Shown here: positions 1 to 8,741 of the stretch, piece after piece | Layout of the letters: the number at the start of each line of letters is the position of its first letter | Position numbering within the stretch: the first letter of the stretch is position 1 | Assembly (NCBI GenBank): GCA_039024315.1 | Contig: JBCCQN010000103.1 | Span: forward strand, 1-28,531 | Length of the DNA stretch: 28,531 nucleotides | Direction: 5' to 3' | Source: JBCAWW01 sp039024315 | GTDB lineage: Bacteria > Bacteroidota > Bacteroidia > J057 | Translations under genes and position numbers: made by a program | The notes under the pieces: model-generated | Told to the model about the DNA's origin: nothing | The model's input: the letters and a program-made list of their open reading frames with translations, nothing else | Database searches by the model: none

Positions 1-808
1 CCCACGATGCGATTACGGCCCAATTGATCCAAAAAGAACAGATTGATCTCTCTGGCGTGAATTTGAGCGGGATAGCCTGCATCAGTCAAAGCGGCAGAGG
101 TCGCATTGACTTCGTTGAAAGCAGCATTTTCGTTGACTTCCTCCTTTAGCACCGATCTAAAATGGGCTTTGAGACGAGAATCATCCGCATCGAGCATTAA
201 AACCCCATACTCCCCAAAAAGCTCATTGATGTAATCTCTGAAAGCTTCACTCATCTTGCGACCAGGACGATACGTTCGGCGCAGCCGCTCTGAAAAATGA
301 GTAGGCAAAATAGATTTTATCTCCTCACTCAACACATGATTGCCTACCATGGTCTGAAAGGCCCCTCGATAGGTGCGCTTTTCCTGAAAGGAGGCAAAGT
401 AATGGTTGATTTCCTCATAGTCATGATCCTCGGTATGAATCCAAAAGATCGGTACAAAATTATGATCTGTATGTTTTTCGCTGAGCTGTTGAGCGAGTTT
501 GATGGCCGTAAGTACCTTATAAGTGGTAAACATAGGCCCCCCCAGTAAGACCAACTGATGGCCCGTGGTGATGGTAAAGGTATTTTCCTCAGCGAGTAAA
601 TCTAGGTGCTTTTGCGAAGCTTCCGATAGCGTAAGACCTTGATATTGATCCTTAATTACCTGCTGTAGAGCCTTGCGATCAATTTTCTCTTTCCCCTTAT
701 CGGCGACAATTTGGGCAAAATCAGGGGTTTGGACGGGATATTGATAAAATGGCTTGAGGGGCTCAGCAGCATTTAAATAATCGATTCGGATGCTTTTGGT
801 AGTAGACA
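1..808 (-). CDS. bshC: Putative cysteine ligase BshC (bacillithiol biosynthesis), 3' end missing
   Basis: BshC is thought to add cysteine to glucosaminyl-malate in the last step of bacillithiol synthesis, a cytosolic low-molecular-weight thiol pathway. I translated this strand by hand; 269 residues are readable before the window ends, about half of the usual 520-540. Family motifs are clear: TTGHQ at residues 81-85 followed by a GP-x-x-TTYK stretch, and FWIHTEDHDYEEINH around 122-136. The start is a GTG at 808; an in-frame TAA lies 15 bases upstream, leaving only this GTG or an ATA. It follows the DUF445 gene by 34 bases on the same strand, so it is probably the last readable gene of the ftsY operon. 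The only plus-strand reading frame here (297-548) is antisense to this gene. Family assignment is strong from the motifs; the activity is known for the family, not shown here. Confidence 0.9.
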
Positions 809-842
809 CTATGGTAGGAAGTTAGAGATGCTGAAAGTACGA

Positions 843-1970
843 TCAAGCAGGTTCTGAAGTAGGGTCTTTTTTGCGAAATCTAAAAATTGCCCAATCTAGC
901 CCCCATAATATGGAAAATATTAACAGGTAGATCGGCCCAGTTGTTTCGGGGTCAAATATCAACAATCCTCCCAAAAGACCTAATACTGTACCCAAATATT
1001 GGATATATTTCAACTCCTCATTGGTCGCATCCCTGACCATTTTCTCCAATTTAACCTCATCAAAGTTTTCCATTTGCTTGACGAGCAAGCCCGTGATATC
1101 AATCTTTTCAAGCGAACTTTCCAAAACCTCATAGATTTTGGCTTCGGTAGTCTCCTTTTCATTGATAATCAAATCTGCCAGCTCATCAAGTTGGGACTCT
1201 AGGCGTTCGACGACCTTAAGCGTAACGTTGGGAATATCCCCGACTACGCGATCGATCATATCCTGATAGTCGTTTTTGTTGTAGCGCTTATAGGTTTGCA
1301 ATAAGAATTTCTTTACCCCCCCTTCTACATTTTCTTCTAGATGGGAGTCAATTATCTCTCGCACCTCCTTGCGCACATCTTCTCGATTCGCGTATTCACT
1401 CATCCCTTCATGAATCAAGCGCTTTAACTCAGCCCGTAGCTCCACATCTCTCACCAAACCAGAGGAGCCATCCATAAATAGATTATTGATCTTAGGTACT
1501 AAACCCGTTTCTGCAATTCGTTGATGAATCCGCTCCTGACTCAAGATGTGAGTATGCATCCCCGCAGCCAAACTCAGTATGATCCGATCTCGTTGTGCGG
1601 GGATTAAGCCTTGTCCCCAAATAGGACGACGCTCCAAGGGACGAAATAGCATCCTAATGGCCAGCCAGTTGGTCCCATAGCCAATCAAACCACTTACACA
1701 GGTGTAAAAGGCCAGATTGATCCACATCATATTACTCGCCTCAAAGGCTTGTATCCATTCAAAGGTAATGGCTAACTTGATACCATAGCTACTCAAAAAG
1801 CCAATCCCACAGAGATAGGGACTGATCATTAAAAGCGTTAGAATGATACGTTTAGAAGCAGGGACCGTAAATTGGTTAAAGGCTTGTGTCCCATCAGTCT
1901 GGGTTTCTGTCCCAAAGACCTCCTGAAAAGGAAAGTGCTTCTGCAGGTATTTTGTAAAAGTATCCTTCAT
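843..1970 (-). CDS. DUF445 family membrane protein
   Basis: A 375-residue protein of the DUF445 (YheB-like) family, whose biochemical role is unknown. Hydrophobic segments lie at about 40-60 and 80-105, with two more near the C-terminus (about 325-365) just before a basic end. The family signature is clear: GYGTNWLAIRMLFRPL at 97-112 followed by GLIPAQRD near 121-128, matching the usual G-x-x-TN-x-x-A-I-x-M-L-F-x-P ... G-L-I-P pattern. The central region (about 130-320) is long, charged and helical, as expected for the soluble part of the family. The ATG at 1970 lies 7 bases after the stop of the GWxTD gene, so the two are very probably co-transcribed and perhaps translationally coupled. Some DUF445 proteins are linked to cell-envelope or spore integrity; nothing here supports a more specific role. 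Confidence 0.85.
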   Translation of the reverse strand: MKDTFTKYLQKHFPFQEVFGTETQTDGTQAFNQFTVPASKRIILTLLMISPYLCGIGFLSSYGIKLAITFEWIQAFEASNMMWINLAFYTCVSGLIGYGTNWLAIRMLFRPLERRPIWGQGLIPAQRDRIILSLAAGMHTHILSQERIHQRIAETGLVPKINNLFMDGSSGLVRDVELRAELKRLIHEGMSEYANREDVRKEVREIIDSHLEENVEGGVKKFLLQTYKRYNKNDYQDMIDRVVGDIPNVTLKVVERLESQLDELADLIINEKETTEAKIYEVLESSLEKIDITGLLVKQMENFDEVKLEKMVRDATNEELKYIQYLGTVLGLLGGLLIFDPETTGPIYLLIFSILWGLDWAIFRFRKKDPTSEPA

Positions 1971-1977
1971 CCCTGAC

Positions 1978-3150
1978 TTATTCGATCAATTGGTAGTTCT
2001 GGTTGTGCTTTTCAAAAAGAAAAGACAGACTCCAACGTGGATAGGTCCAACGCAAATACGAATTTCCTGCAATTTCTACTGATTTTTCTTTGGGTTCACC
2101 ATATAAAATAAAAATTCGACCTCGGTCCGTCTCCCAACCTTCTTTGTCTTCGTCAAAGCGTTCGTTGGCAATAAACACCTTGCGATAATAGCGCTCCATC
2201 TCTTCCTCTGCCTTGTCTTCGTACATCCCTTCCCAAATTTGATTGAAGGCCTCCCTTCTGACAAATGGATCCCGCTCTTGCTCCAATAAAGAATCTAGCG
2301 GCGCATTGGGATAGACATAAACCATCATACGAAAAGCTTCGTCTAAATTACCAAAAATCCATTTTTTGAGGTCACTACCGAGAGAAAAGCTTCCTTTGCG
2401 GGCCGCTAGACGTTGGTTATCGTCATAAATTCGAATATCGATCTGGTATTGCCCGGAGGGTAAATCAGCAATGTCGAGGGAATCTTGAAAAACGCCACGG
2501 CCATTTTCTAAGTAAAAGACCTTTTTGATCTGACTAATCGAAACCAGAAAGGAAACCGCTTCTCTCTCAGAATCAGGTTTTTTTTCGTAGAGCTCAGCCC
2601 TAAAAGTAAGCACCTCATAACCTGGCGCGTTGATATTGAGCGAGTAAAATATTTTACCTTTTTCAGGATCAACGGCTTGGGTTAGGATCGGCTCCGCAAA
2701 AGCGATTTGGGGATCCTTGGCGTAGGAAAGATAAATGTCGCTTAGGTTGACCTGCTGGGCCTTTAGTATTCGATAGGCATTAGGCAACCTTAAAAAGGTG
2801 CGTTCATCAAGATCACGGTCCAAAATATCAACATCAACTTGGTAAGAGTTTGGAGGCAGTTTGAAGTAAAATTCGAAAAGGCGACTGGCACTAGTCCGTA
2901 CCCCTACCTCTCGGCTTTGAGCAATACGATATTGCCCTTCCTGTCCTTCTACTCGGAAAGCAATCTCAATCAAAAAGCTCTTTTCCTTATCGGTGGAAGC
3001 TGCATAATTGAGTAAAACGCGGGTATTTTTATTCGCATCTAGGTGGTTTTTGACCCCAACGCTCCACTGTGCCTCTAAACGCTGACTACAAAGAAGCAAA
3101 AGCAGTATCAATAAATACCTGCCTTGTATCTCTGTGCCTAATTGTCTCAT
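1978..3150 (-). CDS. GWxTD domain-containing exported protein
   Basis: A 390-residue exported protein. The open frame extends to a TTG at 3168, but the ATG at 3150 gives a cleaner N-terminus, MRQLGTEIQGRYLLIL, followed by a leucine-rich core and a likely cleavage site after LEAQ. Residues 30-230 look like tandem beta-sandwich modules. The C-terminus carries the family hallmark, GWETDRGRIFILYGEP beginning near residue 338, then a region with LRWTYPRWSLSFLF that matches the Y/F-x-x-W-x-Y-x-x pattern of the same domain. GWxTD proteins are common in Bacteroidota and some other phyla and have no established biochemical function; a periplasmic or envelope location is expected from the signal peptide. 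It sits between rimO (21 bases upstream) and the DUF445 gene (7 bases downstream) in a tight operon. I am confident of the family and not of any role. Confidence 0.85.
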   Translation of the reverse strand: MRQLGTEIQGRYLLILLLLLCSQRLEAQWSVGVKNHLDANKNTRVLLNYAASTDKEKSFLIEIAFRVEGQEGQYRIAQSREVGVRTSASRLFEFYFKLPPNSYQVDVDILDRDLDERTFLRLPNAYRILKAQQVNLSDIYLSYAKDPQIAFAEPILTQAVDPEKGKIFYSLNINAPGYEVLTFRAELYEKKPDSEREAVSFLVSISQIKKVFYLENGRGVFQDSLDIADLPSGQYQIDIRIYDDNQRLAARKGSFSLGSDLKKWIFGNLDEAFRMMVYVYPNAPLDSLLEQERDPFVRREAFNQIWEGMYEDKAEEEMERYYRKVFIANERFDEDKEGWETDRGRIFILYGEPKEKSVEIAGNSYLRWTYPRWSLSFLFEKHNQNYQLIE

Positions 3151-3171
3151 TATTAATTTCTTTTGCAAAGA

Positions 3172-4500
3172 CTATGCTGAAATTTTCCCGATCAGATCAT
3201 ATTCGAGGGCGTCTGTGATCTCTACTTCGTAGAACGCTCCTATCTCCAGCGCTTCAGCGCTGTGGACAATCACTTCATTGTCCACTTCGGGAGAGTCAGC
3301 CTCAGTACGACCCACATAATAACCATCCTCAGTACGGTCAATGATGGTTTTGAAGGTTTTGCCAATTTTGGCGCGATTAAGTTCAAAGGAAATATCTACT
3401 TGGGCTTCCATGATTTCATCATGCCGCCGCTGTTTGGTTTCCTCGTCAATCAAGTCCTCCATCTTATCACCAGCGTGGGTATTTTCCTCATGAGAGTAGG
3501 TAAATACCCCTAGGCGATCAAATTTCATTTCCTCCACAAAAGCCAACAATTCTTGATGATCTGCTTCGGTTTCTCCTGGGTGTCCCACGAGCAAGGTGGT
3601 GCGCATCGTAATGCCCGGTACCTCAGCTCTGATTTTACGCATCAAATCATAAGTACGCTTACGGTTGGTTCCTCTACGCATCGATTTGAGCACATTGTCT
3701 GAGACATGCTGCAGCGGAATATCCAGATAGTTACAGATATTAGTACGCTCCCGCATGGTCTCCAATATCTCTGTCGGGAAACCTGAAGGATAAGCATAAT
3801 GCAAACGAATCCACTCCAAGCCCTCTACGTCAGAAAGTGCCTTGAGGAGATCATTTAGCTTGCGTTCGCCATATAGATCTAGTCCGTAATAGGTCAAATC
3901 CTGAGCGATGAGCATAATCTCTTTGACGCCTTTGGCGACTAAGAACTCAGCCTCCTTGACCAAAAATTCTATGCTCCGAGAATTGTGTTTCCCTCGCATC
4001 AATGGGATGGCGCAAAAGCTACATGGACGATTACAGCCCTCCGCAATTTTGAGATAAGCATAATGACTGTCGGTAGTCGTTTGACGCTCCCCGACCAGCT
4101 CTTTTTTATAATCAGCTCCCAAAGTTTTGACCAAATCGGGCATATCCATAGTCCCGAAATAGCCATCCACATTGGGAATCTCTTCAATTAGGTCATCTTT
4201 GTAGCGCTGGGAAAGGCAACCCGTAACAAATACTTTTTCTACTTCACCCCTGCCCTTGCGATCGACATAATCAAGAATGGTATTAACCGATTCCTCTTTA
4301 GCTTTGTCGATAAAACCACAAGTATTGATCACCACCACATTGGCATCGCCATTAGCGGACTCGTGAGTTGCATCCATCCCATTGCCATGCAATTGAGAGA
4401 GCAAGACTTCAGAATCAACCAGATTCTTAGAACACCCTAGGGTGATCACATTGATCTTGTCTTGCTGGCGCTTTTTATGCTTGGGTAGATTGGTTATCAT
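3172..4500 (-). CDS. rimO: Ribosomal protein S12 methylthiotransferase RimO
   Basis: RimO is a cytosolic radical-SAM enzyme that adds a methylthio group to the conserved aspartate of ribosomal protein S12. The 442 residues match the usual length. Domain order is standard: an N-terminal UPF0004 domain with the three auxiliary-cluster cysteines C23 (TLGCSKNLVDSE), C61 (NTCGFI) and C95 (TGCLSQRY); a radical-SAM core with C156-x3-C160-x2-C163 (EGCNRPCSFCAIP); and a C-terminal TRAM domain from about 375. The LGCSKNLVDSE motif and IPLMRGKHNSRS separate RimO from its relative MiaB. The ATG overlaps the ftsY stop in an ATGA arrangement, which indicates translational coupling. All catalytic cysteines are present and nothing looks altered. 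Confidence 0.96.
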   Translation of the reverse strand: MITNLPKHKKRQQDKINVITLGCSKNLVDSEVLLSQLHGNGMDATHESANGDANVVVINTCGFIDKAKEESVNTILDYVDRKGRGEVEKVFVTGCLSQRYKDDLIEEIPNVDGYFGTMDMPDLVKTLGADYKKELVGERQTTTDSHYAYLKIAEGCNRPCSFCAIPLMRGKHNSRSIEFLVKEAEFLVAKGVKEIMLIAQDLTYYGLDLYGERKLNDLLKALSDVEGLEWIRLHYAYPSGFPTEILETMRERTNICNYLDIPLQHVSDNVLKSMRRGTNRKRTYDLMRKIRAEVPGITMRTTLLVGHPGETEADHQELLAFVEEMKFDRLGVFTYSHEENTHAGDKMEDLIDEETKQRRHDEIMEAQVDISFELNRAKIGKTFKTIIDRTEDGYYVGRTEADSPEVDNEVIVHSAEALEIGAFYEVEITDALEYDLIGKISA

Positions 4501-5462
4501 TTTTCAAACATCGAATCTAAAAACACCTCAGGGTCAAATGTTTGCAAATCATTCATCCCCTCTCCTACTCCAATATATTTCACAGGGATCTTGAACATGT
4601 CAGAAACCCCGATTACGACGCCGCCTTTGGCAGTCCCATCTAATTTAGTCAGTGCCATAGCCGAAACGTCCGTCGCCTCAGTAAAGGCACTCGCTTGATT
4701 CAAGGCATTTTGCCCAGTAGAAGCATCCAATACTAGCAAGACTTCGTGGGGTGCGCCTGGTAATACCTTGGTCATAGAACGCTTGATCTTCGAAAGCTCG
4801 TCCATGAGGCCTTTTTTGTTATGAAGGCGACCGGCCGTATCCACAATGATGACATCATGCCCTTTACTGACGCCTTGCTGCACTGTCTCATAAGCCACCG
4901 CGGCAGGATCCGTATTCATGCCTTTGGAGTGAAAATCTACGCCTACTCTTTCGGCCCATAGTTTGAGTTGATCTACGGCCGCTGCGCGGAACGTATCCCC
5001 CGCTCCCAAGATGACTTTTTTACCAGCTTGCTGATAACGGTGCGCTAGTTTGCCAATGGTAGTCGTTTTACCTACCCCATTGACACCTACCACCATAATT
5101 ACATAAGGCTGCTTTTCACCATTATTTTCTATAGTAGGTACCTCAAAATAGTTTCTCGTCTCAGGATGAGACTCCAAGATCATGGTCTTGATTTCGTCTT
5201 TGAGGATACCATCAAGTTCTGAAGCAGAAGTATATTTATCTCTTGCTACGCGGCTCTCTATCCTTTCAATGATGCGTATAGTTGTCTTCACCCCTACATC
5301 TGAAGCAATCAATACTTCTTCCAAATCATCTAGGACAACATCGTCAATTTTACTTTTACCAGCGATCGCCCGAGAGAGACGCGAAAAAAATCCCTTTTTG
5401 GTTTTTTCCAGCCCCTGATCGAGTTTCTCTTTATTTTCTTTCTTTTTGAAAAAATTCAGCAT
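4497..5462 (-). CDS. ftsY: Signal recognition particle receptor FtsY
   Basis: FtsY is the membrane-associated SRP GTPase that docks ribosome-SRP complexes at the SecYEG translocon. The protein has 321 residues and lacks the long acidic A domain of the E. coli form, as is usual outside Proteobacteria; it starts with a short Lys-rich amphipathic segment (MLNFFKKKENKEK) that could bind membrane lipids. The N domain spans about 25-100. The G domain has every expected motif: GVNGVGKTT at 126-134, DTFRAAA at 156-162, DTAGR at 208-212, and TKLDG at 272-276, plus LDASTGQNA around 245-253. It is the first gene of the minus-strand operon and overlaps rimO by 4 bases. A TATATTTG box lies about 27 bases upstream of its ATG. 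Confidence 0.97.
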   Translation of the reverse strand: MLNFFKKKENKEKLDQGLEKTKKGFFSRLSRAIAGKSKIDDVVLDDLEEVLIASDVGVKTTIRIIERIESRVARDKYTSASELDGILKDEIKTMILESHPETRNYFEVPTIENNGEKQPYVIMVVGVNGVGKTTTIGKLAHRYQQAGKKVILGAGDTFRAAAVDQLKLWAERVGVDFHSKGMNTDPAAVAYETVQQGVSKGHDVIIVDTAGRLHNKKGLMDELSKIKRSMTKVLPGAPHEVLLVLDASTGQNALNQASAFTEATDVSAMALTKLDGTAKGGVVIGVSDMFKIPVKYIGVGEGMNDLQTFDPEVFLDSMFEK

Positions 5463-5488
5463 CAGGTAGTTTTCTTATTTAAAGCACG

Positions 5489-5496
5489 CAAATATA
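5489..5496 (-). promoter_or_regulatory. Bacteroidota-type -7 promoter box for the ftsY operon
   Basis: On the minus strand these bases read TATATTTG, an exact match to the TAnnTTTG -7 consensus of Bacteroidota housekeeping promoters. It lies about 27 bases upstream of the ftsY ATG, which gives a short leader. I do not see a convincing TTG -33 element at the usual spacing. It is divergent from the riboswitch promoter about 110 bases away. Confidence 0.55.
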
Positions 5497-5604
5497 GCGA
5501 AAAAGGCCGAACTGACGGCAGATTTGCGAATACATGAAACGAGTCTCAGCCCCTAAAAGTTCAACAATATTATAGTAGCTGTTCTCCCTTGTCTAATCTT
5601 TGCC

Positions 5605-5612
5605 TATATTTG
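5605..5612 (+). promoter_or_regulatory. -7 promoter box of the cobalamin riboswitch transcript
   Basis: TATATTTG matches the TAnnTTTG consensus exactly. It lies just upstream of the riboswitch, so transcription would begin around 5618-5622, at the first pairing element of the aptamer. A TTG at 5589-5591 is nearer than the usual -33 spacing, so the upstream element is uncertain. Confidence 0.6.
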
Positions 5613-5617
5613 CCAGC

Positions 5618-5790
5618 GCAAATGGTGAAACGCTATTCTAGTGTTTCGTAACAGGGAATCCGGTGCGAATCCGGAGCAGTCCCCGCTGCTGTAAGCTCCA
5701 TTTTACAGCTTTTGCCGTCAAAACCACTGTCCTGAACCCTCGGGATGGGAAGGTGAGCAAAAGCGGAGTAAGCCAGAAGACCTACCATTG
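5618..5790 (+). ncRNA. Cobalamin (B12) riboswitch
   Basis: The leader has the conserved blocks of the adenosylcobalamin-class aptamer in the correct order: GGGAATCCGGTGCGAATCC (about 5654-5672), the CCCCGCTGCTGTAAG core (5681-5695), ACCACTG near 5725, GGGAAGGTGAGC near 5748, and AGCCAGAAGACCTACC (5771-5786). The closing P1 helix can form between AATGGT (5621-5626) and ACCATT (5784-5789). A peripheral hairpin CTGTAA/TTACAG lies near 5689-5706. The 40 bases after the aptamer hold an imperfect GCTTT/AAAGC hairpin with GGAGG in its loop just before the ATG at 5833, so control is probably at translation initiation. In known systems B12 binding lowers expression of the downstream gene; here that gene is a BtuB-like receptor, which fits. 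Confidence 0.93.
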
Positions 5791-5832
5791 TGATTAATCC
5801 CAAATCGGCTTTCGGAGGAAAAGCGCGGACGT

Positions 5833-7743
5833 ATGAAACATTACAAAGGTATTTTGGCAAGGGCCATAGTAGCCCTACTCATGTGCTCACACCTTTTAGT
5901 GCAAGCACAGACTGACTCTATCTTTGCGCTTGATTCTGTAGAGATCAAGGCCCAAAGTTTGAGACAGACAAAGATCGCGGGGCACCAACAATCTTGGAGC
6001 GCCCAACAATTACAAGCGTTCTCCGGAGGAGGCCTAGACCAACTCCTCGCTCAACAAACAGGCATTTTTGTCAAAACTTACGGAGGAGGCAGTCTAGCAA
6101 CAACTTCTATCCGTGGAGGCAGTGCCGGCCATACTGCGGTCATTTGGAATGGGCTGCCGATCCAAAGTCCGATGTTGGGTCAACTAGATTTTTCACTGCT
6201 CCCCGTCGGATTTACGGATGAGCTGCAAGTTCAATACGGAGGCAACTCTGCGATGTGGGGTTCTGGCGCTATTGGTGGCAGCATCATGCTCAACAATCAG
6301 TTTCGCCTGGAAAGAGCTAGCAAGCTGCAATATCAAGGCAGCATCGGTAGTTTTGGTCAGCAGTCTCATCAAGCTAGTGCGCAATGGTCCAATCAAAAAT
6401 TTGGCGTGCGCACTCGCGTCCTTCATCACCAAGCTGATAACGACTTTTGGTATACTGTCCGAGAAGATCTACCGCAGAAGCAACAAACGCATGCTCGTTT
6501 AGAGCGCCGAGGGCTTATGCAAGAGCTCTATTGGAAACCCAACGACAGACAAAGCTTTTCGGCTCACTTTTGGGCGCAGGATAATTTCAGAGAAATACCG
6601 CCAACAACCGTATCCACCCGCAGTGAAGCGACCCAGGCGGATGAGGCCCTACGTCTTTCGCTCAATTGGCAACGCCTAGGCAAAAATAGTATCCTCAAAG
6701 CAAGGGCTGGTCTTTTTAAGGAAAATCTCCTTTACCTAGACCCACCCAATTTGCTCGAATCCAATAGCCAGTTCAGAATGCTGATCTCAGAAATCGAGCA
6801 GACCAATTATCTCAAAGGGGGTCATCAACTGACGAGCGGGATTCATTATCAGTGGACAGACGCGCTTTCTGGCGGTTATGTAGATGCCGTACAGCAGCAG
6901 AATTTGGCGGTCTTTGTCCAAGATCAATTTGCTATCAAGCAATGGCAATTTTTGGCTAGTGTGCGTCAGCAATTGACTGATTTTGAGATTTTACCCACCG
7001 TGTGGAACGCTGAGTTTAATCGCTCGCTAAGCACGAACCTAAAACTTAATGGCAAGCTATCTCGCAATTATCGCGTCCCGACTCTCAACGATCAATACTG
7101 GTCCCCCGGTGGCAATCCAGATTTAAAAGCTGAACAAGGCTATAGCCAGGAGTTGGGTTTGGTGTATCATCGCCTAGGCGAACGCTCAAGCCTAGACCTA
7201 GAGGTATTTGCTTATAACCGCAATATCCAAAACTGGATTATGTGGGCCGTGGCCGAAGGCGAAAACTTTTGGTCGGCTCAAAATATCGCGGAGGTATGGA
7301 GCCGAGGACTGGAAAGTCGTTTTGGCTATACGATTAAGCGTTCACAACAGGTGTATAAAATCCAAGGAGGCTATGACTATACCCGCTCCACCAATCAAGT
7401 GGCTATAGAAGTCCCGCAAATCGAGGCTGGCAGCCAACTCTTTTATGTACCTATCCATCAGGGCTTTGTCGGACTTTATTGGCAATGGGAAGAGCTCCTA
7501 CTTTCCTATCAGCATAGATACACCAGTTCCATCGTAACCGTCAATGAACCTCTACTCGAGGGCTACCATTTAGGCTATGCACAACTCAGTTATCGCTGGC
7601 AAATCGGCCAGTTTGGGGGCTTTGCGCACCTAAATGTCGACAATGTCTTTAACCGCTCCTATCGAGTAATCGAACGTAGAGCGATGCCCGGACGTGCCTT
7701 TCGCTTTGGGCTCAGCCTAGATTGGCAACGTCCTCATTCCTGA
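5833..7743 (+). CDS. BtuB-like TonB-dependent outer-membrane receptor (cobamide uptake)
   Basis: A 636-residue TonB-dependent receptor, most likely importing vitamin B12 or other cobamides across the outer membrane with TonB-ExbBD energy. A signal peptide (MKHYKGILARAIVALL, cleavage near AQA|Q or VQA) is followed by a TonB-box-like DSVEIKA at 34-40. The plug domain covers about 43-157, with the typical GGGSLATTSIRGG and a WGSGAIGGSI end; the remaining 480 residues form the beta barrel and finish with AFRFGLSLDW, an aromatic-ended last strand. It has no N-terminal carboxypeptidase-like domain, unlike SusC-type receptors. The substrate call rests on the cobalamin riboswitch directly upstream and on the BtuB-like size. 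The ATG follows an AG-rich stretch. The next gene begins 25 bases after the stop, so the two are probably one transcript. Confidence 0.9.
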   Translation: MKHYKGILARAIVALLMCSHLLVQAQTDSIFALDSVEIKAQSLRQTKIAGHQQSWSAQQLQAFSGGGLDQLLAQQTGIFVKTYGGGSLATTSIRGGSAGHTAVIWNGLPIQSPMLGQLDFSLLPVGFTDELQVQYGGNSAMWGSGAIGGSIMLNNQFRLERASKLQYQGSIGSFGQQSHQASAQWSNQKFGVRTRVLHHQADNDFWYTVREDLPQKQQTHARLERRGLMQELYWKPNDRQSFSAHFWAQDNFREIPPTTVSTRSEATQADEALRLSLNWQRLGKNSILKARAGLFKENLLYLDPPNLLESNSQFRMLISEIEQTNYLKGGHQLTSGIHYQWTDALSGGYVDAVQQQNLAVFVQDQFAIKQWQFLASVRQQLTDFEILPTVWNAEFNRSLSTNLKLNGKLSRNYRVPTLNDQYWSPGGNPDLKAEQGYSQELGLVYHRLGERSSLDLEVFAYNRNIQNWIMWAVAEGENFWSAQNIAEVWSRGLESRFGYTIKRSQQVYKIQGGYDYTRSTNQVAIEVPQIEAGSQLFYVPIHQGFVGLYWQWEELLLSYQHRYTSSIVTVNEPLLEGYHLGYAQLSYRWQIGQFGGFAHLNVDNVFNRSYRVIERRAMPGRAFRFGLSLDWQRPHS

Positions 7744-7768
7744 ATAATCAAATTAACCTCAATATTCT

Positions 7769-8737
7769 ATGAACAAGTTTACTCTTTTTATGATGTTCCT
7801 TTTCGGAACAGCTGGTCTCTTCGCACAGACTACCGCAGATTTTGAAGATCTTAGCGTGCCCGTCGATTCCTTCTTCAATGGCAGCGATGGTAGTGGTGGA
7901 TTTAGCAGTGGCAATGTCTTTTTGCCAAACTCCTACAACAGCATGTTTAGCTCTTGGAGTGGATGGTCGGTCTCTACCAAAGGGGATACAGTTACAGCAG
8001 GACTAAGCAATCAATATTCTTCGGTTCCAGGTATTGGCGCGGAAGGCTCAGCGACATTTGCCGTGGCCAATATGTTCAATCCCGGTATCCTCGAAATCAC
8101 CAACAATGGTACTGGCAAGCAGGTAGAGGGGATGTACATCACCAATGCAACTTATGTGTATCGCAGCCTTTTGGAAGGCGATATGTTTGCCAAAAAGTTT
8201 GGGGGCGAAACCGGCGATGATCCAGATTTCTTCCTCCTTACTATCAAAGCCTACAAAGATGGCAACCTCAGTACTGATAGCGTTGATTTTTACCTAGCTG
8301 ACTATCGCTTTGCGGATAACACCCAAGACTATATCGTCAAAGAATGGACTTGGTTAGACCTAACTGGCCTCGGTGATGCCGATAGTTTGGTATTTGATCT
8401 CAGTTCTAGTGATTCTGGGCAATTCGGTATGAATACCCCTGCTTACTTCTGCATGGACAACTTCACGACTAGAAACTTTGCTACTTCGATCGAGCCAGCT
8501 CAAGCTTTAAATGTTCGCTTCTACCCTAACCCCGCTCAGACTCAGATCACCGTGGATTGGGATCAGTTTGGAACCGCAGAAGCAGCTATTCTCAATCTGC
8601 AAGGGACAATCGTTCGGCGAAGCCGTCTCGAGCAAGGAAGCAACCAAATCTCAGTTGCAGATCTTAGCGCGGGCATCTATCTTTTACAAGTCAATAGCCA
8701 AGAAGGCAGTAGCACCCAGCGTTTTGTAAAACAATAA
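7769..8737 (+). CDS. DUF4465 protein with T9SS type A sorting domain
   Basis: A 322-residue secreted protein. A signal peptide (MNKFTLFMMFLFGTAGLFAQ) precedes a DUF4465 domain over about 22-230, recognised by DFEDLSVP, FNGSDGSGGFSSG, SWSGWSVST and NQYSSVPG, all typical of the family. A C-terminal domain (about 240-322) with VRFYPNPAQTQITVDW and a final GIYLLQV...QRFVKQ is the type A sorting signal of the Bacteroidota type IX secretion system, so the protein is predicted to cross the outer membrane and be surface-attached or released. It is 25 bases downstream of the riboswitch-controlled receptor. DUF4465 proteins recur in B12 loci, and from memory the gut Bacteroides cobamide-binding protein BtuH belongs to this family; I infer, without proof, a similar capture role. 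Confidence 0.88.
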   Translation: MNKFTLFMMFLFGTAGLFAQTTADFEDLSVPVDSFFNGSDGSGGFSSGNVFLPNSYNSMFSSWSGWSVSTKGDTVTAGLSNQYSSVPGIGAEGSATFAVANMFNPGILEITNNGTGKQVEGMYITNATYVYRSLLEGDMFAKKFGGETGDDPDFFLLTIKAYKDGNLSTDSVDFYLADYRFADNTQDYIVKEWTWLDLTGLGDADSLVFDLSSSDSGQFGMNTPAYFCMDNFTTRNFATSIEPAQALNVRFYPNPAQTQITVDWDQFGTAEAAILNLQGTIVRRSRLEQGSNQISVADLSAGIYLLQVNSQEGSSTQRFVKQ

Positions 8738-8741
8738 TCAA

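Noticed and set aside
297..548. A plus-strand 83-codon open frame
   Set aside because: It is antisense to bshC, which has clear family motifs on the other strand.
5633..5860. A minus-strand open frame across the leader of the receptor gene
   Set aside because: It lies over the cobalamin riboswitch and has no recognisable protein features.
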